Of a stretch of 46,187 nt of DNA, positions 33,519 to 41,628 are shown piece by piece. How positions within the stretch are numbered: the stretch's first letter is position 1; each line of letters opens with the position of its first letter. This DNA comes from DATNPX01 sp036702975 (GTDB taxonomy: Bacteria; Cyanobacteriota; Vampirovibrionia; Obscuribacterales; Obscuribacteraceae): positions 1 to 46,187 of the forward strand of contig DATNPX010000057.1 of NCBI GenBank assembly GCA_036702975.1. Reading direction: 5' to 3'. Position numbers and translations under genes: made by a program. The notes below the pieces were generated by a model. That model was given only the letters and a program-made list of their open reading frames with translations. It was not told the origin of the DNA and made no database searches.

Positions 33519-35266
33519 TGCCAATTCAGCCGAGCAAAGTGTATACGAAGCCCGTGACGGGATCGCATGATTATCGCTTGCGCTGGAACGAAAAAGCGAT
33601 TCAATTCGAAACGCCAACAGGCATGAAACATCTCGACTGGAAAGACGTTGTTCACGCAACGTCATCGGAACCTATGGATGGATTCGACGGAGTCGGCAAG
33701 ACCCTCGACCTGACAGACCGAGGTGGTGTTGTTCATAAAATTCCTTTTGCAGATATTCCAACTCATACACGCTGGCTTGATCTGCTCGACACGGTAAGGT
33801 TTTGCAGCGAAGCTCGATTGAACGATCTGACTCCGGAGCTATATAACCTATCACGTGAATTTGTCGTGCACCTCTGGGCATACGGTCAGTCAGATGGCGA
33901 AAACGAAAAGAAAACAAGGAGATGGGTTAGCGCCGTCATCATCGTGTTTGCGTTGGGGTGGATATTCGAATTACTCGCGACCATGGGCTCGGGAAACTTA
34001 CTTAGCCACAGCGTGTTTCCATTTTTTCAATTCATCAAGTTTCTCCCACTAATGTTTATTCCGCTCTATGCACGCGCTGCACCTGTCTCGCAAATTCGCT
34101 GCACGCCTGGAGAGCTTCGATGCGAAGCGGTCGTGGGCGGACATATCGTTGTGAAACGCAGATTGAGCTGGATTGACATGGATCGAATCGTCGTCGGACC
34201 AGAGGCCCACTCGCAGCGCTTGCTGGATAGGGAACTCTGTTTCTACAAGAAAGGCAAAGAGGCGTACAGACTTAAACTCGATCAAATAGGCACCGCAGAT
34301 AATTGGCGCGAGCTACTCTCATCAATCTTTCATTCGTCTGGAAAAGCAGTAGAGGGTGGCGACCCGCATCTATTCGATCGGATCAATCCCGACCAGAAAG
34401 ATCCCAGCTACACGCAGATCTGGTTAGACTCTCTTCTGGCTCCTGCGCATCGAGAAAAGTTACTACAGCTGGAATCAGGTGCGGCATTGCAAAACGGAAA
34501 GTATGTGCTGGAGAACAAATTGGGAGCAGGCGGTCAGGGCGCAGCCTATTTAGCACGCCGTGCCGATGGCACAAAGGTCGTTTTAAAAGAATACATCTTG
34601 CCGATCTACGTTGACGCAAAAGTTAAGCGTAAATCTTTGGAAAACTTCGAGAACGAAGCTCGCATGCTCGAACAACTTGATTCGCAGCTGATCGTCAAGC
34701 TGCTCGGATTCTTTGTTGAAGATCACCGTGGATACCTTGTCTTAGAGCACATAAGCGGAATGAACCTGCGCGATTATGTATTACAGAACGGTGTGTTGCA
34801 GGAAAAAAGAGTCGTCCATTTTGGAACGTTGATGTGTGATGCTCTAATTCAGCTGCATTCGTTGACGCCACCAATTGTGCACAGAGACTTCACCCCAGAC
34901 AATATAATTATGTCGACTGGAACAGATGGTGCTGAATCAATAAAAATAATTGATTTCATGGTGGCACAACAAAATGAAGAGAGCGCCACCGGCACTGTAG
35001 TGGGCAAACATTCTTACTTGCCACCAGAACAGTTTCGAGGCAAAGCGACGCCTCAGAGCGACATATATGCGCTGGGATGCTCGCTCTATTTTCTTTTGAC
35101 GGGAAAGGAACCAGAGCCCCTAACTACTTCGCACCCTATTCTCATCAACGATACCGTCAGCGGTGCCCTCGACGAAATTGTTGCGAAAGCAACTGAGCTT
35201 GAGTGCGAAGATAGATATAAATCCGCGCAAGAACTCAGAACTGCGTTGATGAATGTAAGTACCTGA
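33485..35266 (+). CDS. Membrane-anchored Ser/Thr protein kinase-like protein (DFM variant)
   Basis: Starting at ATG 33485, which overlaps the upstream kinase by 34 nt, the protein has 593 residues; an in-frame extension to 33308 lies wholly inside that kinase and is not credible. The N-terminal 145 residues are soluble and PH-like. Two membrane segments (about 148-166 and 176-197), a second soluble domain, the 'YTQIWLDSL' box (309-317) and a kinase domain (about 335-593) follow. Visible are LGAGGQGAAYLA (346-357), Lys368 and HRD at 466-468 with Asn473. The catalytic loop reads HRDFTPDN and DFG is replaced by DFM (490-492). Its nearest relative in the window by length and layout is the kinase at 397-2181. 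Confidence 0.88.
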   Translation: MESEDKNTNPLVPIQPSKVYTKPVTGSHDYRLRWNEKAIQFETPTGMKHLDWKDVVHATSSEPMDGFDGVGKTLDLTDRGGVVHKIPFADIPTHTRWLDLLDTVRFCSEARLNDLTPELYNLSREFVVHLWAYGQSDGENEKKTRRWVSAVIIVFALGWIFELLATMGSGNLLSHSVFPFFQFIKFLPLMFIPLYARAAPVSQIRCTPGELRCEAVVGGHIVVKRRLSWIDMDRIVVGPEAHSQRLLDRELCFYKKGKEAYRLKLDQIGTADNWRELLSSIFHSSGKAVEGGDPHLFDRINPDQKDPSYTQIWLDSLLAPAHREKLLQLESGAALQNGKYVLENKLGAGGQGAAYLARRADGTKVVLKEYILPIYVDAKVKRKSLENFENEARMLEQLDSQLIVKLLGFFVEDHRGYLVLEHISGMNLRDYVLQNGVLQEKRVVHFGTLMCDALIQLHSLTPPIVHRDFTPDNIIMSTGTDGAESIKIIDFMVAQQNEESATGTVVGKHSYLPPEQFRGKATPQSDIYALGCSLYFLLTGKEPEPLTTSHPILINDTVSGALDEIVAKATELECEDRYKSAQELRTALMNVST

Positions 35267-35456
35267 GAATTCAAAGACCGCCAGCACTCAGATGGGCCGA
35301 TGGACATCAGTGCATTCGAGCACGCAAATGGCGTTGTACATCGGCGAATTCAAGCACGATTCAGATGCGCACTTAAAACGAATGCGCAATTACGCAAGAT
35401 GTGCAATTACGCAGCGCGCACTGTGCACTGGATGACGATTCGCCTGGCAGAGTGCT

Positions 35457-36707
35457 TTAATCAATGTAATCGCGCAAGCGGCGTGAACGCTGAGGATGTC
35501 GCAACTTACGCAACGCCTTCGCCTCAATCTGTCGAATACGTTCTCTGGTTACACCAAACAACTGCCCGACTTCTTCCAGAGTGCGTTGACGCCCATCATC
35601 AAGCCCGAAGCGCAGACGCAAAACATCTCGCTCTCTGTGACCGAGTGCAGCCATCACCTGAATGATGTCTTCACGCAACAATTGATGCGTGATCGAAGTA
35701 GCAGGAGTTTCCGAATCCTGGTCTTCGATGAAATCTCCCAGGCGACTGTCATCTTCCTTACCAACAGGTGTTTCCAACGACACTGGTTCCTGCGCAACTT
35801 TCATGATGTCGCGAAGCTTAGCAACAGTGATTTCCATCGCGTTGGCGATTTCCTCTTCTGTCGGCTTGCGTCCATAGGTTTGAGAAAGTTGACGTGTGAC
35901 CTTCTTCAGCTTGTTGATTGTTTCCACAACGTGCACAGGAATACGAATCGTTCGCGCCTGGTCAGCTATAGACCTTGTGATCGCCTGCCGAATCCACCAC
36001 GTAGCGTAAGTACTGAACTTGTAACCACGCTGATGGTCAAACTTTTCAGCAGCTCGAATCAAGCCCAGGTTGCCCTCCTGGATCAAATCAAGGAAAGCCA
36101 TGCCGCGGTTGGCATACTTTTTGGCAATCGACACAACCAGCCTCAAGTTTGCTCTCACCAACTGGCGTTTGGCGATGGCGCCTTCCGAACCGCCTTGCTC
36201 AATGCGGCGCGCCAGCTCAATTTCCTGGTCGGCTTTAAGCAACGGAATCGAACCAATTTCTCGCAGGTACAAACGAATCGGGTCGTCATCACCCGCTCCC
36301 TTTACGACATCTTCAAGCTTAGTCGGCAACTCCACTTCTTCGTCATCTTCAATGGCGCCGCGGAAGATGTCGTCTGTATCCGGCTCATCATCATCTTCTT
36401 CTTTCTCTTTGGCGCCGCCCTCTTTGCCGGCACTCTCTTTCGACACCGCCGGCGATGCAGCACCCTTCTTGCCGCCCTTCTTGTCGTCAACTTTCGCAAG
36501 AAGCTGCTTGAGGCGAATAATTACCGCCCCGGGAATTTCATCTTTGCCTTTTAATTTTTGAACGCTCTGACCAAACTCTGGATCATTGCTCCAGGTCGAC
36601 TGACACTTAGTGCACTCATCCAGGTGCTGGCAAACTGCTGAGGTCGATTCAGGCTGAGGTTCATCCAGAAGAGATGTCAGCATTGGTACGACTTCACTAC
36701 ACTTCAT
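35457..36707 (-). CDS. sigA: Primary-type RNA polymerase sigma factor with N-terminal anti-sigma zinc finger
   Basis: The 416-residue protein carries sigma-70 regions 1.2 ('DPIRLYLREIGSIPLLKADQEIELARRIE'), 2 ('GMAFLDLIQEGNLGLIRAAEKF', 'GYKFSTYATWWIRQAITRSIAD'), 3 and 4 ('TLEEVGQLFGVTRERIRQIEAKAL'), as in group 1 sigma factors. Region 1.1 is replaced by residues 1-40 with Cys3, His28, Cys32 and Cys35, spaced C-x24-H-x3-C-x2-C, which is the zinc-binding pattern of anti-sigma factors (zf-HC2/ZAS). A Lys- then Asp/Glu-rich linker (about 72-120) joins the parts. GAGGTG precedes the ATG. The symbol is my reading; it could be an alternative group 2 factor. The gene is divergent from a hydrolase. Confidence 0.93.
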   Translation of the reverse strand: MKCSEVVPMLTSLLDEPQPESTSAVCQHLDECTKCQSTWSNDPEFGQSVQKLKGKDEIPGAVIIRLKQLLAKVDDKKGGKKGAASPAVSKESAGKEGGAKEKEEDDDEPDTDDIFRGAIEDDEEVELPTKLEDVVKGAGDDDPIRLYLREIGSIPLLKADQEIELARRIEQGGSEGAIAKRQLVRANLRLVVSIAKKYANRGMAFLDLIQEGNLGLIRAAEKFDHQRGYKFSTYATWWIRQAITRSIADQARTIRIPVHVVETINKLKKVTRQLSQTYGRKPTEEEIANAMEITVAKLRDIMKVAQEPVSLETPVGKEDDSRLGDFIEDQDSETPATSITHQLLREDIIQVMAALGHRERDVLRLRFGLDDGRQRTLEEVGQLFGVTRERIRQIEAKALRKLRHPQRSRRLRDYID

Positions 36708-36810
36708 CGATTCACCTCGAACGGGAGTTCCTTCCTTTATTTTATTCCACTATTTTGATGGTTCTCTCATTGATAGGATGATACCCCAAAACAAGTGGCA
36801 GGAGAAAAGA

Positions 36811-37428
36811 GTGGTCAAGGAGCGCGAAATCCAGATAGGAGGCGGCTTGAGCGGCACCGTTAATGGTGGCGGAAAGCGAGGTCTGGTGATAATTTCGCAC
36901 GGAGCTGGGCGCGGTTTAGACGCTCCGATACTCGTTAAAACCGCAGAACGCTTGGCAGACCTGGGTTTTCAGGTTGTGCGGTTCAACTTCAGTTATCTCG
37001 GGGTTCGTCCAGCGCCATCAGCAGGCGGAAAGAAGGAACAGCCGGAACTGGTCAGCGTGATCGAGCATATGAAACAGTACGGGGCTCCAATACTTATCGG
37101 AAAGTCGTTTGGAGCCAGAGTTGGCACTTTCGTTGCGGCAGAGCGCGATGACATCAGGGCGCTGGTGTTCTATGGTCTGCCTATCCAGGGCATGGGAAAA
37201 AATCCAAAGCCACGCGATTGGTCGCATCTGGGCAAAATTAAGGCGCCAATGTTGTTTATAACGGGCCACAACGACAAGCTGTGCCCGCTTTCTCAACTGG
37301 TCGAGGAGCAAAAGCACATTACCGGAAAGTTCGCATCGCAGGTGGTACCAGGCGACCACTCTTTCAAGCCGAAAGGCGAAGACGCCGCCATCGAGCTGTG
37401 CGTGAATTGGGTGGACGCGCTGCCGTAA
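36811..37428 (+). CDS. Alpha/beta hydrolase (dienelactone hydrolase/TEX30-like)
   Basis: I prefer the GTG at 36811, 6 nt after AGGAG (205 residues); an ATG at 36778 would add 11 residues without a ribosome site. It is a small alpha/beta hydrolase with 'LVIISHGAGRGLDAP', the nucleophile elbow GKSFGAR (Ser99), Asp155 in GHNDKLC and His183 in GDHSF, all in the expected order. It belongs to the KANSL3/TEX30-like group whose substrates are unclear. There is no signal peptide. Its last codons (DALP-stop) are part of a 23-bp tandem repeat that continues past the stop. Confidence 0.85.
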   Translation: MVKEREIQIGGGLSGTVNGGGKRGLVIISHGAGRGLDAPILVKTAERLADLGFQVVRFNFSYLGVRPAPSAGGKKEQPELVSVIEHMKQYGAPILIGKSFGARVGTFVAAERDDIRALVFYGLPIQGMGKNPKPRDWSHLGKIKAPMLFITGHNDKLCPLSQLVEEQKHITGKFASQVVPGDHSFKPKGEDAAIELCVNWVDALP

Positions 37429-37476
37429 CCTGGCTCGACGCGCTGCCATAATCTGGATGGGCGCGCTGCCGTGAGC
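37414..37476. repeat. 23-bp tandem repeat (2.7 copies) at the hydrolase 3' end
   Basis: GACGCGCTGCCGTAACCTGGCTC (37414-37436), a variant with four changes (37437-37459) and a partial third copy follow head to tail. The first copy encodes the last four residues and stop codon of the hydrolase. Confidence 0.8.
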
Positions 37477-37519
37477 ATCGAACCGGTTTCAAGTCCAAAC
37501 GACGTTGAAGGTACAAGTG

Positions 37520-38785
37520 TCAGCGAGCCGAAGCCTTGGTTGTCGGCTTGGTATGGCTGAACAACGATTGAGTCTTCGTGTGATTGAAAAACGAGCCCGG
37601 AACATTCGCCCCGGCGACCTCTTCGTCGATATCAACGCGCTTCATGTTTGGCGAGATATATTTCTGCTTCTTCTCGTGAGTCAGCTTCCACCAGTGGAAC
37701 TCGGGCGCGCCCTTGCTCATCTGCGTGCACAGCTTCCAGGTGTCCTTCGTGCGTGGGTCCATGGCCAGAACATGCTGCTCATCGGTGACCAGCAACACGT
37801 TCTTGCTGTGACGGCTCATGCCTGGCAGGTCCATCGCCACCGATGCCTGTTTTCCGTTGATTGTAATTTTGACCGTCGGGCTGAACGCCTGGTCTGAAGC
37901 CCCGACCACCACAGCTTTTCCGTTCACCTTAAACGCGCTATACAGGTCAGGTGCCGTGTAATAGTTGCCGCCCAGAGCAGCGAACTCAAGGCAAGTCATG
38001 TCTGTAAATGCTTTCAAGACGGTGTTTTTCACATAGCCGTCTGTAACATTAACGGCAGCAGCAGTCGGAAGCAAATTTCCGCCATTGAAGAAATCTGCAT
38101 CTTTCAGCGCATCGAGCTTAATGCCGCCAGCCAGTTGAGTGACTTTCGCTGTCAGTGGAATCACCTTATCGACATGATCGGTCATCGCCGGCAGCGACTT
38201 CAGAGTGTCAGCAGGAAGCAGGTCATTCTCGGTAGCAGCGCCCTGCAGCGGCTTCTTTTTCGTGAAATCGGGCTTGCCGACCATCGAAAGCAACCCGGAC
38301 TGGTCGATAGATGCCTTCAAGTACGGGCTGGAGGGGTCATACTTCTGGAACAGCTCAGCAGCCTGGGCATAGAGCGTCGCCGCCTGAGCGTTCTGGCGCA
38401 AAAGACGCCGGGTCTGAGCCTCAGCATACTTACACTGAGCCTGGAATCGCCCATTGTTCGCCATCGCGAACCCGGCCTCAGCGATGCGGAACTGCTCTGC
38501 GGCACCGTATAAATTGTTGACGGAGAGCGCTGAAACGCCCTGCTTGTAAAACTGAGAAGCCTGCCACTCACGCACGTTGGTGAAGAGTGGCGCCGCCACC
38601 TCAGCCTTACCTTCTAACTTAATTTTGGGCTGCTGAACAGTGTTGTCAAGCTGCGGCTTCTGAGGTTGCAACATGGTTAAATCGTTGCTTTCGACGGAAT
38701 AAGCTGGAGCGGCAAGAACCGCCACTCCAACTAGAGCGGCAGAGAAACGAGCGGCTGGCAATTTGCCAGAAAACCTGAGTCGCAT
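37520..38785 (-). CDS. Exported TPR-like protein
   Basis: From the ATG at 38785 the protein has 421 residues with a signal peptide (RLRFSGKLPAARFSAALVGVAVLAAPAYSVES); the longer version to 38830 would hide the signal. The mature N-terminal half has TPR-like helices ('WQASQFYKQGVSALSVNNLYGAAEQFRIAEAGFAM', 'QNAQAATLYAQAAELFQKYDPSSPYLKASID'). The C-terminal half is beta-rich and Lys-rich with 'GKAVVVGASDQAFSPTVKITINGKQASVAMDLPGMSRHSKNVLLV'. No enzyme motif is seen. It would act in the periplasm or cell surface; its role is unknown. Confidence 0.75.
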   Translation of the reverse strand: MRLRFSGKLPAARFSAALVGVAVLAAPAYSVESNDLTMLQPQKPQLDNTVQQPKIKLEGKAEVAAPLFTNVREWQASQFYKQGVSALSVNNLYGAAEQFRIAEAGFAMANNGRFQAQCKYAEAQTRRLLRQNAQAATLYAQAAELFQKYDPSSPYLKASIDQSGLLSMVGKPDFTKKKPLQGAATENDLLPADTLKSLPAMTDHVDKVIPLTAKVTQLAGGIKLDALKDADFFNGGNLLPTAAAVNVTDGYVKNTVLKAFTDMTCLEFAALGGNYYTAPDLYSAFKVNGKAVVVGASDQAFSPTVKITINGKQASVAMDLPGMSRHSKNVLLVTDEQHVLAMDPRTKDTWKLCTQMSKGAPEFHWWKLTHEKKQKYISPNMKRVDIDEEVAGANVPGSFFNHTKTQSLFSHTKPTTKASAR

Positions 38786-39283
38786 CTGAAAAACCCGATG
38801 GTTTCGGACCTGATTCACACTACATATCATGCCCGTCTAATCCGCATTGTAATCACAAACGGCATTAAAATGCTTGGTCTCAATCTGAGGCTGAATGGGC
38901 GCCGCAGCAGGATTTCATGACAAGTGGATGAAGTGGATGAAACGGATAACGTTTCCCTGATGAGCAACAGTCTTATCGCTTGCTTCTTTTCAACAATGTC
39001 TCCATTTACAGTGCTGCCGCGCAAGAACTGTTAAAACTGAATGTCTGGTGGCACCATATGTAGTGCCCAAGAGCGGTAACCCGACTCCACAGAAGGATTT
39101 CTTGCATTCGGATAAATCCATTGCGCAAACACAACTCCATTACGCGAATAATCTATGCCTGCTCAAAAACTCGCGCATGGAGCAGTCAGAACCGTCTACT
39201 AGCCCTATGCGTAGCTATCTTCTGGCACAAGCTAAGCCTGCCCGTCCCAGAAATATTCCGTTGAATTTGCTAAAAATAAAACC
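38786..39283. other. Intergenic region before tRNA-Leu
   Basis: About 500 bases. The left part should hold the promoter of the secreted TPR-like protein; I see no clear hexamers. A 133-codon plus-strand frame (39048-39449) runs through the tRNA gene and is not credible. Downstream of the tRNA (39270-39280) is a TTTTATTTTTA tract on the minus strand. Confidence 0.5.
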
Positions 39284-39366
39284 TGCCGAAGGTCGGAGTC
39301 GAACCGACACGCCCGTGAAGGCGGATGATTTTGAGTCAACTGCGTCTGCCATTTCGCCACTTCGGC
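39284..39366 (-). tRNA. tRNA-Leu (CAA)
   Basis: On the minus strand the acceptor GCCGAAG pairs perfectly with CTTCGGC. The D arm is GCG-AAATGGCAGA-CGC and the anticodon loop CTCAAAA gives CAA (39333-39331). A long variable arm (CGCC/GGGCG) marks it as Leu, and the T arm is GTCGG-TTCGACT-CCGAC. The discriminator is A and CCA is not encoded. One T-T mismatch is present in the anticodon stem. Confidence 0.93.
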
Positions 39367-39409
39367 GCAGGAGTGATTTTTCATTCTACACTATGACCAT
39401 GGAAGCACA

Positions 39410-40150
39410 ATGGAAGCAAAACGGAAACACGCAAAAGTCAACAAAATGAGACTAAAAAATTCGCCAAACCGCACGGAGCGGTGCTTGATTACGGGGTTCG
39501 ATGCATTCGGAAAGTACGACACAAACCCCAGCCAGCGAATCGCTGAACTTTTACCGGAAAAACTGAAGATTCCAAGGACCAACTTGTCAGTCGAGATCGA
39601 CACACTTGTCGTGCCGACCTGCTGCAAACAATCCTGGCGACTGATTGCGAAGCAATTATCCAGAGCGGAGTATTCATCATTGATTCTCGTCGGGCTCGCC
39701 GGTGGTCGCAAACGCATAGCACTGGAGCGATTCGCCCTGAACATCCGCGATTACGGCATCAAAGACAACAACGGACATAAATACGACGGCACGCCAATTT
39801 ATCGAGGCGAACCGGAGGCTTTGAGGACAGACCTGCCTTTGACCCATTTACGCGACACTTTGCGAAAAAAACAATTTCCCGCGGAAATTTCAAACTTCGC
39901 TGGCAGTTTTATCTGCAACGAAGTCTACTACCAGGGATTGCGGTACAAGGAAAAAAACAGAGCGCTCAAATCTGTTCTGTTTGTCCACGTTCCGCAATTG
40001 AAAGACCTGGCTAATACCCTTGTAGAAGCAGAGCACGAAAAGATTATGGACATTAAGTCATCCGCCGCAAGAAGCAGCGCGGCACTGCGGATGATGACGG
40101 AGTGCGTTCAAGAGATCGCCGCTTACTGCAGCAAACTCAGCTCCTCCTGA
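39410..40150 (+). CDS. pcp: Pyroglutamyl-peptidase I-like cysteine peptidase
   Basis: The 246-residue protein matches peptidase family C15, which removes N-terminal pyroglutamate. It has 'CLITGFDAFGKYDTNPSQRIAELL' at the start, the catalytic Glu106 in ALERFALN, Cys169 in NFAGSFICNEVYY and His193 in LFVHVPQL, all in order. The family's usual N-terminus would correspond to about residue 24; an ATG at 39446 could be the real start. It begins 44 bp after the tRNA on the other strand and its end overlaps the convergent gene by 28 bp. Confidence 0.87.
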   Translation: MEAKRKHAKVNKMRLKNSPNRTERCLITGFDAFGKYDTNPSQRIAELLPEKLKIPRTNLSVEIDTLVVPTCCKQSWRLIAKQLSRAEYSSLILVGLAGGRKRIALERFALNIRDYGIKDNNGHKYDGTPIYRGEPEALRTDLPLTHLRDTLRKKQFPAEISNFAGSFICNEVYYQGLRYKEKNRALKSVLFVHVPQLKDLANTLVEAEHEKIMDIKSSAARSSAALRMMTECVQEIAAYCSKLSSS

Positions 40151-41208
40151 GCACTTTTCTGCTCAAACGACTCATACGGAATTCGATTTTGATTGGCAAT
40201 GCCCATCGCTGTCCATTCGAGTCGACGCGCCTCGATTGGCTTCTTGTGACCGATCAACGAAACGTATTGATTGACTGAATCGACAAACCTGACCTGATCC
40301 GACTTGAATTTACTTCCACGCGCAAGCGTCATGGACTGCTTGAACCACCTGGCTGCGGTGTCTTCGTCGTTGTTGGCTTTGCAAAAATATCCCATCGCCG
40401 CGGCGAATTTCTGATCAGTTTCGTTTTCCGGCTGCGAATTTTTGAAGAGTTTATAACCAGCCAATCCCTGCTCAGTTCCGCTCAATTGCAGCATCGTTTC
40501 AAAGTCAGTGTACGGTCCATGACCATTCAAAACATTTGACATTAGCAGCGATGAAATCAACTCCTTCTTTTTCATATAGCCCGGAATCATCAGGGCGTCC
40601 TGATTTGCTCGTTGTCCCTGCCCGGTGAGCATCGCGCATTGCAAATCAAGATAGATAGCGCGCTCGTTTCGAGGATTCAAGTGACGCACGCTGGATATGA
40701 TTGAAAGCGCCTCAGGCAATTGGTAGTCGCAAATCAACGCGTCAGCAAGCGTCAACGAAACGCTCAGATCCGGCTTGCTATAAGCACTTTCGAGGGCAAG
40801 CTCTGAGCGTAGCAGAGATAGCGCTTCACGCACATTGCCATGGCGCATTTTATCTTTCGCCATCAAAGTCAAAAGGAATTGGTGTTGACTCAGCGCCAGA
40901 ATCGGCATAAGCAACAGCATCGTAACGGTCAGGCTTTTTCTGAAGGCGTGCTTCCTATAACGAATAGATTTTCGCCCAGGAAATAGTTCAGGGTCTGTCC
41001 AGCGCACAGCATCGCCCTCAGCGAGAGCAACAAGTGAGCAGGAAAGCGCATCGGCTCGGTCAAGCTCCCCTCGGCGCACATAATGATCGATCAAGAATCG
41101 AATATCAGCAAACACATCTTTTGGCTTTCCGTAGTTAAGGCGCAGTCTTGTGCACGCAGCCTCAAACCCCGGGATGAAGCGACTTAAGAAGGCTTTGATC
41201 ATCAACAA
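40123..41208 (-). CDS. Membrane-anchored TPR-like protein
   Basis: The 361-residue protein has an N-terminal cytoplasmic helical region (1-88) with 'DIRFLIDHYVRRGELDRADALSCSLVAL', one membrane helix ('SLTVTMLLLMPILALS', about 92-108) and a C-terminal helical-repeat region with TPR-like pairs ('MRHGNVREALSLLRSELALE', 'CDYQLPEALSIISSVRHLNPRNERAIYLDLQ', 'NDEDTAARWFKQSMTLA'). It is probably an envelope scaffold; no enzyme motif is seen. It converges with pcp. I do not recognise a named family. Confidence 0.72.
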   Translation of the reverse strand: MLMIKAFLSRFIPGFEAACTRLRLNYGKPKDVFADIRFLIDHYVRRGELDRADALSCSLVALAEGDAVRWTDPELFPGRKSIRYRKHAFRKSLTVTMLLLMPILALSQHQFLLTLMAKDKMRHGNVREALSLLRSELALESAYSKPDLSVSLTLADALICDYQLPEALSIISSVRHLNPRNERAIYLDLQCAMLTGQGQRANQDALMIPGYMKKKELISSLLMSNVLNGHGPYTDFETMLQLSGTEQGLAGYKLFKNSQPENETDQKFAAAMGYFCKANNDEDTAARWFKQSMTLARGSKFKSDQVRFVDSVNQYVSLIGHKKPIEARRLEWTAMGIANQNRIPYESFEQKSAQEELSLLQ

Positions 41209-41337
41209 TCACCTTCGCTACTAACCAGTGGATTAGAGCAAAATCGAAAGCCGAATCAAATAGGGTTTTGCCTAGTCGCTGCTCAGGTTTCCAACTGAGC
41301 CTGCCTGCAGACAAGCGCTAGATTATTGCAAACGCAC

Positions 41338-41562
41338 CTAGAGATGTGGACCCTTGGGGGTATCGCACCAACCAGTGTGGTCGCAGTTAGTGCAAACATC
41401 TTTTCCGCTGACAAAGTGTTTGTTGCAGACTTTCTCATGACAAACTGAGCACTTCTTTCCGTCAGTGCCGGGTAACCCCGTCACCAGCGCTCCGAGGGGC
41501 GAGCCGCAGACGGTGCAAGTAAAACCAAGCGGATTTTTTGGAACGATAGGGGGTATTTTCAT
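41338..41562 (-). CDS. Small zinc-finger protein
   Basis: A 74-residue protein rich in paired cysteines: 'CTVCGSPLG', 'CSVCHEKVCNKHF', 'CTNCDHTGWC'. The order CxxC, CxxC, CxxH-like, CxxC resembles a cross-brace (FYVE/RING-type) double zinc fold. There is no signal or membrane segment. It lies upstream of and divergent from glpK. The function is unknown; such proteins usually bind other proteins, nucleic acid or lipids. Confidence 0.7.
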   Translation of the reverse strand: MKIPPIVPKNPLGFTCTVCGSPLGALVTGLPGTDGKKCSVCHEKVCNKHFVSGKDVCTNCDHTGWCDTPKGPHL

Positions 41563-41628
41563 AATTCAATTGAGATAGTCGACGCTACATACTAAGATCT
41601 TAACTCCAAATTCCAATTAATGTGATTT

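Noticed and set aside
35387..35425. Short direct repeats around GCAATTACGCA downstream of the sigma factor gene
   Set aside because: Only two short copies, with no further structure; too weak to call.
35496..36554. 352-codon plus-strand frame opposite the sigma factor gene
   Set aside because: It is an antisense shadow; the sigma factor frame has full family motifs.
39048..39449. 133-codon plus-strand frame before pcp
   Set aside because: It reads straight through the tRNA-Leu gene.
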